Source of the DNA: Neostapfia colusana
Taxonomy: Eukaryota > Streptophyta > Magnoliopsida > Poales > Poaceae
Assembly (NCBI GenBank): GCA_030760725.1
Contig: JASWHV010000012.1
Span: 53,165,652-53,229,651, forward strand
Length of the DNA stretch: 64,000 bases
Direction of reading: 5' to 3'
Shown: one piece after another, positions 22,981 to 34,935 of the stretch
How positions within the stretch are numbered: the stretch's first letter is position 1
How the letters are laid out: every line of letters begins with the position of its first letter
Notes under the pieces: model-generated
Seen by the model: only the letters and a program-made list of their open reading frames with translations
The model's database searches: none
What the model was told of the DNA's origin: nothing
Translations under genes and position numbers: made by a program

Positions 22981-25900
22981 TTGGTTTTGCAGGTGACTAA
23001 AGTCAGAGATGTATGAAGTTAGTTTCTGCTGACTTGAAGCTCAATCCCTGCCCTTCTTGCTCCTTGATCCAAGCTCAACTTCTCCTTCTTCACTTTCCAC
23101 GTTTTATCACTACACGTTATGAATAGGCATACATGTTTAATTATAAAACTTTTGCTACTAAGTGCTAAAGACAAGTTTAAAACTGGAACTCTGTTTAAGA
23201 ATTTAAAATGACACTGGGGCTGGTGGTTTGGGTGTGTTCAAGCACTATGATCAGGTGATGAGTGGGGTTTCATCACTTGGGTGGTGATCACCTAATGGGT
23301 TGAATAGAACACTACTGATCCAGGGCTCCAATGGAGCTGGAAATTTTCCTGTGAGTTCCTTGTCACAATAAAGTCCTCTGAACCAAAATTCAGAATGTTT
23401 CACTAAGTAAATCATCCAGAATAATTCCCTAAGCATTTAGGCAAAAAGGAATTAATTCTGAATAAATTTGCACTTTCATGCAAATTCAAGTGAACTAAAA
23501 TTTCAAGCATAGTTCAGAGAGTATGCCTGAATTTTCCTAGGATTTTTGGAGCTAAGGAATGCCCAGAACTGAATTTCCAAGTTTTGGAAATTCTCTGAAA
23601 ATGTTTCTGTATTCATTTGAATACAGAAAATTGAAATTAGAATTGCCCTAATTAATTAAACACCAAATGGGATGAAACTTTTACAGGAGTCTCCTAACAT
23701 CCTAAAGAATATACTGGCAAAATTTGGGGATTTTTGGATGAACCAAACTCCCTCAAAAATTCTTTTGCTGAAAAGCTTTAAAGATTTTCCAGAATGTTAT
23801 ATTGGTTTTCATGCAAATTGGGTTGCATATTTGGATAGAGTTTTCCATCCTGAATCTAACCCAACTTGAATCACTAAATTTGGAGCTTCCTAGCAAAAGT
23901 TATGAGGTTCTAAAGTTTGAACCAAATCTGGAATTGAAATCAATTCGGGAAATGTTCAAACTCTGACGGTGGGTCCCTTCTACACGTGTCGGTAGCCGGA
24001 GCTAAGCCACACGGGGCCACAGACTACTTCCTGCACTGTCGCAAAAGATCCCGGGGCCACAGCTGATCAGCAGTTTAAACCCTCCGTCGCTGACACATGG
24101 GGCCCGCCGGACCTTCTTCCTCCTCGGGCCGTTTTCTTTCCCGCGCCACCCCCTCGCCGGAAGCTCGTCGGAGCTCACCGGAGTCGGCTTCCCGGCCGTC
24201 TCCCGGCTCGGTACTTGCCGCCTGGGGGTTTTCAGGGACGAGCAATCCACTGGTGCGGTGCTCTCGGGCTGCCGGCGACCGGAAACCGGTCGGCGACGTG
24301 CGCACACCTCGGTGAGGCTTCGGCACCGTGGCCTGAGCACCCTAGCCCGCCAACGGCTCGGGGGATTTGCTCTAAAGCACCAGTGGAGGTCAGGCAAGCT
24401 CGGCACGGCCTCAAACTGGCTAGGAAATGGCGGGAACCTGGTTGTCACCGTGCGCCCGCGCGTTCCCGCCATGGCCGCCGATCGGAAAGCTCAGAATTCG
24501 CCGCTAACACGGGGTTTCTAGCTAGGGTTGTGAAGGGGATCGGACCGCCGTTAAGCCTAGACCCTTTGTGCACGAGTTGGTGACCTCTAAGTGCAAATTG
24601 AGCGTGAATTTGAGAAATCCTTACCAGAGGGTCCGAGGTCGTGCTCCGGAAGAAAAACTTCAAATTCTGTCACTGAGGATCACCGTTTGAGCTGAGCTCC
24701 GGGGACAAGCACCGCGGTGGTACGGCACACCTCTGAGCGTTGCTGCTTGAGCGTGAAACCTACGGTGGTGAGCTGCCCACGAGAGCCCGACATCAGTTTT
24801 CAACGTTTACCCCTCGGCTTCGGCGCTGATCCTCAGATTACGGCCAACAGCAGCCCCGAACGCCGGAGCTGAGCTAGGGAAACTCTTGTGCACACGCTGG
24901 CACTCCTCTTTCGTGTTTCTAGCTCGAGCAGCCGCGGAACGACGCTGGCTCACGATTGGGACGAACAGGCGCAGCGTCCGCGGCTCGTTTTCTCGGGAGG
25001 AAGCAGAACAGGGGCTCGTGGGGCGGTTTGCGACCGACAGAGCGTTGCGTGGGGGCGATAAGGGCGCGGTGAGACGTCGAGCTGCTCTCCCGTGCAAGCT
25101 GGACAACAGGAGGTGGCCTCCCCGTGCGTCTCGGTGTCGGCCTGCCGTCGGCTGCTTCGGGCTCAGTCTGAACTGAAGAACTGGTTTGCTTCAGTGGTAA
25201 GTTTCCTCCCACTGACCTGTGGGCCCCACAGTCCCTCTCCCTAATATCTCCAAATTTTTGGCACATGCAAATTCAGCCATGAGGTACTCAAATTCAAAAA
25301 TCATTTTGCCATTTGACAGTTTGTGCCACAGTTTCAAATTTAATTTCTAATTTGGATGGAATTCACAAGTTCCTTTGATATTCATATCAAAGCACCTCCA
25401 AATTTGCCTCCTTCACAATTTGAACCTGGAGAGTCTGAATATGCTCTCTGATCTTTAAGTTGGTCATTGCAAATACCACTTCTTGAACAACAGTTTGAAT
25501 TTTTCCTTTTTGAAGATGGCACTCCTCTTTTTGGAAGTGACCCTCTTAGTTCTAACTGAATTTAGAGTTGTATTGCACATGCCAACACTTTCATGAGTAA
25601 ACCAAAGTTTTTGTAAGTCCCATTTCTTGTATATAACTCAACTTTATTCATAGCTCAAGCTGCCACCTCGCGCTGCCACCTCCTGGTCTTCTGCCCGAGC
25701 TGGAGAGCTGCCTGACGTCCTTGCCCCCACTGCCGTGCCTCTGTTATCCAATGGTACCGAAGAACGTCGCTGTTCCTTTCCCCTCGCACGAGAAACAGCC
25801 CAAGCTGCCGACGCCGTCCGCTCGATCGATCGCCACCCTAGCTCGCGTGCAAAGCTTCGGTTGAGCAACCAAACAACACCACGGGCTCTCCTCCAACATC

Positions 25901-27746
25901 CCCACACCATTTCTATGTGAGTTCCGCCTCCACAAACCGAGGCAAACCAATTTCCCGGCCGGCCGCCATAGGACCGAGAGCAAGTGCTCTCGTGGACAGC
26001 TCCAACCGCGGCGTGTCACAGCCAAGCTGGGCCATTTCTGGAAGTGCACGACGTCCAGGCAACTCACCCCCGAAGCTCAGGATCAACCGTGGATCATCGG
26101 CAGAGAAATTTGAGATTTCCCTCCGAACGGTGCAGAGCCACCTTCTGGTAAGAAACCCACAAATTCCCGACGTATATTTGCTTAGATCTTATCAAACCGC
26201 ACTCACAGGAGCTAGACGTGACGGTGCCCAAGTTCACTTCGCAACCCTAGCCTGATTTTGGCTGTAGCCGGCGTATTTCCCGGTTTTCCAACCGCGGTTA
26301 TGGCGGGAAGGGTCGGGCTCACGGTGACGGCTAGGTTAGAGCTCTCCCCGAGCCATTGCATGGCCTTGTCGACCTTCCCTGAGATTCCCCGGTGCTGTAG
26401 ATCCCTTCCACCGAGGTTTTGGCGGGCTAAGTTGGCCGGGTGACATAGCCGAAGTGACCCCGAGCCGCTGCACCGTCGCCAGCTAGGTTAGGGCCACCGC
26501 CAGCCGGAGCAGTTGGTGCCATCGTGTTCAGCGCTCGAAATTAGGCCCAGGTGGCGAGTTTCCGGTTGAGAGACGGCCGGGAAGCCGGGTCTGGCGAGCT
26601 TCAGTGAGCTGCCGGCGAGGGGGCGGCGCGAGGAAGGAGACGAGCCGGCCGGGCCCGCTCGTCAGACGCTCAATACACAGCGGGGGGATTCTCTGTTGCA
26701 CTGGATCATCTGTGACAACGCGGAGAATAGTCCTGTGGCCCCGTGTGGTGCAGCCGAGGTGGTGACACGTGGGGGCCGGGCCCGCTGTCAGGAATTTGAA
26801 CTTTCCCCGGTTAATTCAAATTCTAGAATTTCCCCAAACTTTAGAACCCCATAACTTTTGCTAGGAAGCTCCAAACTTAGTGATTCAAATTGGGTTGGAT
26901 TCATCTTGCCTAGCTCTGTCCAAATATACAACCCAGTTTGTACGAAACCCATTAATTAATTCTGGAAAATTCTTTAAATCGTTTCAGCAAAAGAATTTTA
27001 GAGGGAGTTGGGTTCATCCAAAAATCCTCAAATTTTGCCAGAATATCCTTTAGGATGTTAGTGAACCCCTGTAAAAGTTTCAGACCATTTGGAGTTGATT
27101 TGACCAGGGCAATGCAGATTTGAAGGTGCTGTGTTCATTTGAATACAGAAACATTTTCAGAGAATTTCCAAAACTTGGAAATTCAGTTCTGGGCAGATCT
27201 TAGCTCCAAAAATGCTAGGAAAATTCACGCAAACTCTAAGATATATAATTAAAATTGTAGTGCTTTAAGTTGGGCATGAACAGGGGTGTTACCTCAGAAT
27301 TAATTCTTCCTTGCTTATTTGCTGAGAGAATTATTCTGAGCAAACCACTCAATGAAAAGTGCTAATTTTTGGTCCAGAGGGTTTTTTTGTGACAAGGAAC
27401 TTACACAAAAATTCTCAGCTCCATTGGAGCTCTGGATCACCCCTGCTCTCTTTAACCACTTGAGGTGATCAATGTGGAAGAGGGGGATAACCACTTAGCA
27501 CTTAATCATGTGCTTAGGTCCAAACCCAAACCACTAGCCCCAGTTTCATTTTTAAATTCTTAAACAGAGTTCCAGTTGTTAAAACTTGTTATTGAATTAA
27601 TAGCAGAAGCATTACAATAAACTTATGTGCATATCCATTAACATGTAGTATTTTATTAACGTGTAGTCGCTGAAGGCGAGGAAGCGCCGGAGGTACTCGA
27701 CTTCCTACTTCCGGAAGAAGAACTAACTCCTGACCAGCAGCAACAA

Positions 27747-27764
27747 GGCAAGCCCCGGTTTGCA
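27747..27764 (+). promoter_or_regulatory. Tetraloop stem-loop, LTR-D
   Basis: GGCAAGCCCCGGTTTGCA, identical to the LTR-C and G3 versions although much of the surrounding LTR has diverged. Confidence 0.45.
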
Positions 27765-27946
27765 TTAAACTATTTTTCAAGTTTTGCTTTATGAACACTT
27801 AGTATGAAGTATGGATGTGCATTAGGTGTAGGATGAATGGAACCCCACTTGCATAACCAGAATTTTTTCCATAAGAGTGAGGGTAGTGTCTAAGGCCTCG
27901 AGTAGACAAGCTATGCTTAGTGATTCATAGGACTTCGGTACAAGTC

Positions 27947-27965
27947 GAGTAGTTGGAATCTACTC
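27947..27965 (+). promoter_or_regulatory. Conserved GAGTAG/CTACTC stem-loop, LTR-D
   Basis: GAGTAGTTGGAATCTACTC, a perfect 6-bp stem followed by GCGAG. Confidence 0.5.
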
Positions 27966-29128
27966 GCGAGTTAGGCTTGGGACACACGGGATTGGTTCGA
28001 GTGATGTGAGATCACCTTAGTAATGAAAATGAGACTTGACAGGGGCTAGGGCGCGGCAAGAGGAAGTCTTGCGTGCGCAGACCTGTCCGTGTCGATTGAG
28101 GACCGATCCGTGTGCAGCCCACGCTGATCAAGTTTGAACGTACCGAAGGCATATCGGATATATGGGCCCCGATAAACCGATGTAGCCTAAACCTCCAGGT
28201 GTCGAGGTATAGCACACTAATTTATAGGTGTAGGTTTAGGGCAGCAAGGTGGAAATCTGCTAACGGGCATAGAGAGATGCTCCATGTAGGGAACCTCCAG
28301 CCCGTTTCGGTGCGACCGGTTCGACGTTTGGGCTGTTGGGTGAAAGGTTGTTCCGTACGGCATCGAGTGAGCGTGCTGTGCAGCTCCACGGGTGGGCGTA
28401 CCTGACGTGCTCTTTGGGTGTCCCTGCAGGTGTATATTTAGTCGATTTGCCGTCCCTCGCGGTGAAGAGTACCACTTGGTCACTGAGTCGTGACGTAGGA
28501 TAATTTATGAAATATGATGATTCAATATTGCTGATTGATATAATTGTATTGCTACATGTGTGCCACCAAATATTGCTTACTAAATTTCAGATCCCTGAAC
28601 TATTAACTTGTTGCTAAAAGATGAATTAAGGGTGAACTTGTAGGCGTGTCCATTTGCTGCAATGTTACTATCCTATGTGCATTGTACACCTCATGTAGAG
28701 TTCCATGCTTAGGTGAGTCGGTTAAGTCTTGTTGAGCCCTCGTGCTCATGGTTGCTGCTTAAGTGTTTTTCAGGTGAGGAGCCACCCACGGACTCGGAGT
28801 ACGAGTCCAACGGCGAGGGTTATCCTCTGTTGTGGACCACGGCTGAGTGGGAGCCGTACACGCCGCGCTGAGCTGAGACGTGCAGCTAGTGTGGGTTGCC
28901 CTAGTGCTGGGCAACCGACTTTTGCTAGATAGGCGGGCGTGAGTTGTACAAAAGAAACTTCCGCTGTGTAATAAAATCCCTAGTTTGTAACTGAGATGTG
29001 TACTACTTTGTACATTCAGTTCGTTTTCCCATGTAATATAATATGTCTTTATGATGTGTGCTGTCGGTTGTCGCATCGCGCGGCACTACCCTCTGCTATC
29101 CTGGATGTGCGGATTCCGGTCCGCTACA

Positions 29129-29986
29129 AACACCAGCAGCCATACTGCTGCTGAGTGCCGGGAGATCCAGAAGCTCGCGGAGCGCTTCCGCAGGGGGAAG
29201 CAGCCGCGTGCTGACGCCCCTCCCTTCCGTCAAAGGGAGGGCAAGTAGAAGGTCGACGCCCAAGACAACGTCGACCACCAGACGGAGTTCCAGGAGCCTC
29301 AGCGCGCCGTGAAGGCGGTGCACAACCGTGAGGACTCCAGCTCCAGCGGCGACGAGCACCGGAAGGCGCTCTACATCATCTACAGCTGGTCCTCGGACCC
29401 CTCGTCCCGAATCGCAGTCAAGACTCTGCGCAGAGCGGTAGCGTCGGTGGCTCCTTTCCCAAGTGCCGCGCCGCACCTCAAGTGGATGGGAACCCCCATC
29501 AGCTTCGACGCCACCGACTGCCCCAGGAACATGGCTGGGACCGGCCAGCTATCGCTCCTGGTAGCGCCCACCATCACCAACGTGAAGATGTACCACGTCC
29601 TAGTAGATGGCGGGGCTGGGCTGAACCTCATCAGCCGCGCAGCTTTCCAGAAGCTGCAGATCCCGATGGCCAAGCTCACCCCATCGAGCCCGTTCTTAGG
29701 GGTAGGGTCGGGACAAGTCGTCCCCTACGGCAACATCAGCCTTCCGGCGACCTTTGGGGCACCGGACAGCTATCGAACAGAGTACATTCTGTTCAACGTG
29801 GCGGAGGTCGACCTCCCCTTCAACGCCATCTTCGGCAGGCCAGCCCAGTACCGGTTCATGGCAGTAGCCCACTACGGCTATCTCGTCTTGAAGATGCCTA
29901 CACCAACAGGCGTTCTTAAGATTCGTGGAGACCACACTGCTGCAGTGTCAGCCTTGGAGAAGCTCCAAGCACTTGCAGCAGCCTGA
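29129..29986 (+). pseudogene. Tat gag end and protease remnant
   Basis: The first part encodes HTAAECREIQKLAERFRR, typical of the Tat gag region around its zinc finger, up to a TAG at 29248. A second frame is then open from about 29309 to TGA 29986. It contains an aspartic-protease-like stretch with VDGGAGLNLIS (near 29605; canonical D-S/T-G is D-G-G here) and FNAIFGRP. Nearly all of gag upstream is gone. The piece directly abuts LTR-D. Tat assignment rests on the wording of these motifs and on the RT and integrase downstream. Confidence 0.78.
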
Positions 29987-32900
29987 GCACCAGCCCCTGG
30001 CGGTGCAGAACCGGGCCAGCTCCACCCGAGTGCACGCCACCGTGCCTCGACCTTAGCACCCCCGTGCAACCCCTCGACGAGGGCGATGTCCCCCTGAAGG
30101 TTGTCCCAGTTGGCGCTGAAACTGCCCAGACCACCCGGGTAGCCGGGGGCCTGGATAGCAAATAGGAAGACGCACTCATCACCTTCCTCCGACACAACGT
30201 CGATGTGTTTGCATGGCAACCGTAGCAGATGCCGGGGATCCCTAGGGAGGTGATCGAGCACCATCTGAAGATCTTCCCTGACGCCCAGCCAGTCCAACTG
30301 AAGCCCCGCAAGCAGTCCATCGAGCGGCAAAACTTCATCAGTGAAGAAATCAAGAAGATGCTGGACGCTGGCTTCATACGGGAAGTCCACCACCCCCGAT
30401 GGTTGGCGAACCTCATCGTCGTCCCGAAGGCCGGCGGGAAGCTCCGGATGTGCATCGACTACACCAGTCTCAATAAGGCATGTCCCAAAGATCCACCCCC
30501 TCTCCCTAGAATAGATCAAATAGTAGACTCTACATCAGGCTATGATATGCTATGGTTCCTAGATGCCTACTCGGGTTTTCACCAGATCCCTATGTCCAGA
30601 GAAGATGAAGAACACACTTCCTTCATCACAGTTGACGTCCTGTATTGTTATGTCTCTATGCCTTATGGTCTAAAGAATGCTCTCCCCACCTTTGTACGTG
30701 CTATGCACAAAACCTTTGGAGAACTAATAAGAGACTTAGTTGAGGTGTATGTCGATGACATCGTTGTTAAAGTCAGGTAGAGCTCATCCTTGTTGGATAA
30801 CCGAGCTCTAGTCTTTGACAAACTGCGCTCCACGTGCACTAAGCTGAACCCCGACAAATGTGTGTTCGGCGTATCCTCTGGGAAGCTCCTAGGATTCCTG
30901 GTCTCACACCGAGGGATTGAAGCCAACCCAGAGAAGATCAAGACCATCAACCTGATGCGGCCCCCGGCCCGCATCAAGGATGTCCAGAAACTCACGGGAT
31001 GCCTAGCCGCGCTGAGTCGGTTTATACCGAGGCTAGCAGAGCGGGCACTTCCCTTCTTTAAGCTCCTGCGCAAATCCGGTCCTTTTGCTTGGACCGACGA
31101 AGCAGAGGAAGCATTCCAGGAGTTGAAGCAGCTCCTGACGACCCTACCCATCATGGTAGCCCCCGAGCCCGAAGAGCACTTGCTGCTCTACATCACAGCA
31201 ACAACAGAGGTGGTGAGCATGGTCCTCGTCGCAGAGCGACCGGACCCCTCATCACCGCAGCACCAGGAGACCCCGGAGGCTCAAGACGACCTACCGGAGC
31301 TCCAAGGTGACCTCCCGGAGCCCCATGATAACTCCCCGGAGGTCCAAAGGGACCTCCCAGGAGAACAAGGCGACCTCCCTAAGGTCCAGGACGACCACCC
31401 GGAAGTCCAACGGGACCTCCCGGAGGTCCAACACGGCCTAGAAGCCCCCGGGTCCCAGCTCCCTGAGGCTCCCCCGGACCCGTCTACCTCCTGTCGGCCT
31501 GAGCCAATGGAGGAGGACATCTCAGGCCCAGGGGGGAGGGTTCGGACCATCCAGAGGCCTGTCTACTACATCAGCAAAGTCCTCCATGACGCCAAGACAA
31601 GGTACCTGGAGGTCCACAAGCTGCTGTATGCAGTACTTGTGGCGTCCAGGAAGCTACGCCACTACTTCCAAGCCCACCGGATCTCGGTGGTCACCTCCTA
31701 CCCGCTGAAGACCATACTTCGCAGCTCCAACGCGACCGGCAATGTCGCTAAATGGGCAGCGGAGTTGGCGGAGTTTGAGCTGGATTTCCTACCTCGACAC
31801 ACGGTCAAGAGTCAAGCACTGGCTAACTTCGTGGCCGAATGGACGCCATCGCCAACCAACCCAGAGGGCCACGAAGACGGTGAACCAAAGCTCCGAGCTC
31901 CGGTCTTCACCGGGCCTCACTAGACGCTATTCTTCGACGGCTCCTCAAGGAAGTAGGGGGCCGGTGTCGGCGTGCTGCTTCTCATGCCATCGGGGGAGCA
32001 GTTTGGGTACATGGTGCGTCTCAATTTCAAGGCAACCAACAACATGGCAGAGTATGAAGCACTCATCTTTGGCCTAAAGACAGCCCTGTCTTTGGGCGCT
32101 CGCCAGTTGTTGGCACAGGGCGACTCCCAGCTAGTCATCAAGCAAGTTAAGGGTGAATGCTCCTGCAATGACCCGCAGCTAGCTGCTTATCTGCTTCACG
32201 TGCAGATGCTGAAGAAAGACTTCCTCGCCTTGGACCTGCACCATGTACCGCGCGCTGGCAATGCCGCGGCTGACGACCTCTCAACGAAGGCCTCCACCGG
32301 AGCCCCCGTGCCCGAGGGAGCCTTCGAGAGAACGTTGCTGCGGCCCACAGCCCGGCCTGCCGAGCCGGGCGAAGGGGGCTGGACCAGCACCTCGAAGCTA
32401 GCAGTCCCGGCGGCCCTGCTACCATGGATGCCGCCAAGGATCGTAAGCGTCACTGGGGACACCGTGCTACCCAGCACTCAAGATCCAGAAGCTTAAGTCA
32501 GACCCGATGCATGGATCACGGAGATCCGGGACTACTTGAAAGACAATACCTCCCTGATGAACGTGTATCCGCTGAACGGATCGTGCGCATGGCTAAAAGA
32601 TACGCGCTGGTAGAAGGGGATCTCTACCGGCGTGGCGCCAACCGCGTCCTATTGCGGTGCATAACCCAGGGGGAAGGCTGCGACTTGCTCGCTGAGATCC
32701 ATGGAGGCGAATGTGGGAGTCACTCTTCCTCACGCACACTTGTCGGTAAAGCCTTCCGGCATGGCTTCTACTGGCCGACAGCACTCCGGGATGCCGTCAA
32801 GCTGGTCAAGAGCTGCAAGGCGTGCCAGTTCAACGCCAAGCAGATCCACAAACCGGCTCAGGCGGTACATTATCCCGCCCTCGTCACTGTTTGCGGTGTG

Positions 32901-33743
32901 GGGGTTGGACATCCTAGGCCATTCCCCAAAGCCGTTGGGGGATTCCGGTACCTCTACATCGCCATCGACAAGTTCACCAAATGGCTGGAAGCTACACCCG
33001 TCATCACCATCAACAAGCAATCTGCAGTCAAGTTTATCAAGTTAATCGTCTGCCGGTTCGGGGTCCCGAACAGAATCATCACCGACAACGGGACCCAGTT
33101 CACAAGCACAACATTCGAAGACTACTGCGAAGACCTTGGCATCCAGGTGGGTTATGCCTCCGTTGCTCACCCAAAGAGCAATGGGCAAGTCGAGAGGGCC
33201 AACGCTGAGATCCTTTGGGGCCTCAAGACTCGCACATATGACAGCTTGAAGAAACATGGTGCCAAGTTGGTGGACGAGCTTCCGAGCACACTGTGGGCTA
33301 ACTGGACATCCCAAAGCCGGGCCACCGGGGAGACACCCTTCTTCATGGTGTACGGGGCCGAAGCTGTGCTTCCCCTAGAGATCACCATGGGGTCTCTCTG
33401 TGTCCGAGCTTACGACGAAGCCACGCAGGACAACCTCCGGCGTGAAGACATCGACCTCGTCGACGAGGCTCAATTACACGCAGCGCTCCGCAACGCACGG
33501 TACCAGCAGACGCTCCGGCGTTACCACCAAAGGTCCGTACGTGTCCGGGAGCTGCAAGAAGGTGACCTGGTACTGTGGCGCATACTTTCTCGCGAAGGGA
33601 CCAACAAACTCTCCCCCAGCTGGGAAGGTCCCTTCCGGGTCACGAAAGTTTGCCGCCCCGGGCGCGTACGCCTTTCCACAGAGGATGGGGATCCGCTCCC
33701 GAACCCTTGGAACATAGAATACCTCCGTAAGTTCTATCCCTAG
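29987..33743 (+). pseudogene. Tat pol remnant: RT, RNase H, second RNase H, integrase
   Basis: Reverse transcriptase lies at about 30150-30780, with FLDAYSGFHQIPM and YVDD at 30748-30759. RNase H follows (ITATTEVVSMVLV, then RPVYYISKVLHDAK) and carries an insert of heptad repeats at 31273-31440. A second, archaeal-type RNase H (LFFDGSS, NNMAEYEAL, GDSQLVIKQ) is at about 31924-32300; this duplication marks the Tat lineage. Integrase at about 32500-33743 has YIAIDKFTKW, TDNGTQFTS and NGQVERAN, so the D,D35E residues are present. Frame 1 carries in-frame stops at 30778, 31921, 31954 and 32494, among others. The frame then shifts near 32495, with another disruption near 32880-32925. The gene cannot yield a full polyprotein. 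Confidence 0.88.
31273..31440 (+). repeat. Eight in-frame 21-bp repeats in the Tat RNase H region
   Basis: Eight consecutive 21-bp units stay exactly in register and encode variants of P-E-V-Q-R-D-L (for example PELQGDL, PEVQRDL, PKVQDDH). They lie between the two halves of the first RNase H motif set. The units have diverged from one another, so the array is old. A Pro/acidic-rich linker follows before RPVYYISK. Confidence 0.85.
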
Positions 33744-34935
33744 AGCAGTAGTAGGACAGTTCTTTTTTCTTTCTGTAATAAATCCCATAGAGTCCAGGAA
33801 CAGCACTGGAGCAGCTAAGTCCCAGAGGACGGTCCAGGACTACGTTTCAGCTTGGCCTGGTTCCAACCCTAAGCGCGTAGAGTCTTGCTTCCCTTCTTAA
33901 TGGGGTGGGTCGTTGTCTCCATGTTTAGCCTGCCATCCTCCTGTGGATATTTATATGGAAAGAAACCTGTCCTGCCACGCTTTTATCCTTGTGCTCATTT
34001 AAATTACGCATTAATTTTTATGATCGCACTTTCCATGTATCCTCACCGTACATTTATCTCTCCGTTCCTACTCTCATCCCTAGTCAGCATTTGCTATCCT
34101 ACTGAAGACGGTCGCGCTTGAGGAACCTGCCGATGGCCAGGGGGCCGGACCCCCCCGCGCTGGGCGCACTGAATTGCCCAAGCCCCGTATACCGGATCAA
34201 GATCGTAAGCCAAATAAGACTATGAGAAAGGGAAGGGAGAGCCCCAAGGAGAATTACGGTTCCCTTACATGTGTGCAGGACCTCCTGGCCTTAGCTCCCC
34301 CGCAGGAGTATGGTAGGTGTGCTCAAACCATTGACCACGCCTATCAGAGGGCCACTACGGGGACCGCGCGAAGAAAGACCGGAGCTCCTGACTACTCCAA
34401 CGCAAGACCAGAGGATCCGGACCCCCCCCCCCCCCCCCCGCGGGGGCGAGCTCCGAAGGCTCCACGTGTCCAGCGGGGCTGGGCCTCCCTTTTCTTAGAA
34501 GAGGGCTCCAGGCCCGCCACGTGGCCAGCAGAGCCGGACCTCCCCCCTCCGCGGGGAGAGCTCCGAAGGCTCCACGTGTCCAGTAGGGCCGGGCCTACCT
34601 CTCCTTAGAGGAGCTCCGAGCTCGCCACGTGGCCAGCAGAACTGGACCTCCCCCCGTCCTCACGGGACGAGCTCCGGAGACCCCTTGGGCCCTTAGCACA
34701 ACGAGGACCAAAGGGAGGTGTCTGTGCAAGACTTCAAGATTGGTGAGGACCTCCGAGCTCCTTGCGGAGCTAAGGACTCGGGCAGGCCAAGCCAAGAAGA
34801 AGACAAAGAACACAGACACAATAAACACAATAATAAAGAGTCTATTCATTCATTCAAAGCTCCATGAGCTGAACTACAGACTCAACAAAAGCAAAAAAGA
34901 AAAGATACAGGGCCTTCTGGCCGCAGGGCGACTAC
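33744..34935 (+). other. Tat noncoding spacer between integrase and the antisense ORF
   Basis: No gene is supported. It holds an AATAAA signal at about 33777, a C-homopolymer of about 17 at 34422-34438, and at 34439-34680 a displaced copy of the GC-rich LTR units, with CACGTG motifs in CTCCACGTGTCC and GCCACGTGGCC context. Further right is AT-rich sequence with AATAAACACAATAATAAAG. Confidence 0.7.
34439..34680. repeat. Internal copy of the Tat LTR G-box units
   Basis: Close to two units of the 110-bp array at 38555-38994, each with CACGTG cores and GGGGAGAGCTCCGAAGGC. It lies 3.8 kb upstream of the LTR, on the far side of the antisense ORF. Confidence 0.8.

Larger units (their letters stand above)
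21913..25651 (-). repeat. LTR-C, right segment (up to the head-to-head junction)
   Basis: It resumes LTR-C after G2 with TTACCTGCAAAACCACTTAT, exactly where the G3 LTR would continue. Together with 6343-6692 it gives about 4.1 kb, close to a full LTR. The minus-strand U3 start is missing: after TTATTCATA at 25651 the homology to the G3 LTR start (a further 20 bp or so) stops and plus-oriented LTR-D begins. A GC-rich block lies at about 24000-25180. No gene is supported. Confidence 0.72.
25652..29128 (+). repeat. LTR-D: plus-strand Tekay-type LTR lacking its 5' part
   Basis: From about 25652 it matches the G1 LTR from roughly its position 1020 on, including the ACACCATTTCTATGTGAGTT segment, the AT-rich half, both small stem-loops and the final CTGTCGGTTGTCGCATCGCG region. 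It ends near CCGCTACA at 29128, where the Tat gag remnant starts. The first 750 bp or so of the LTR are missing. The U5 hairpin is degenerate. No internal sequence of its element remains in the window. Confidence 0.7.

Noticed and set aside
24002..25266. Several long ORFs on both strands in the GC-rich block of LTR-C, with similar ones in the other LTRs
   Set aside because: They overlap in many frames, have Arg/Pro/Ser-rich composition and show no domain; they reflect GC-rich LTR DNA.
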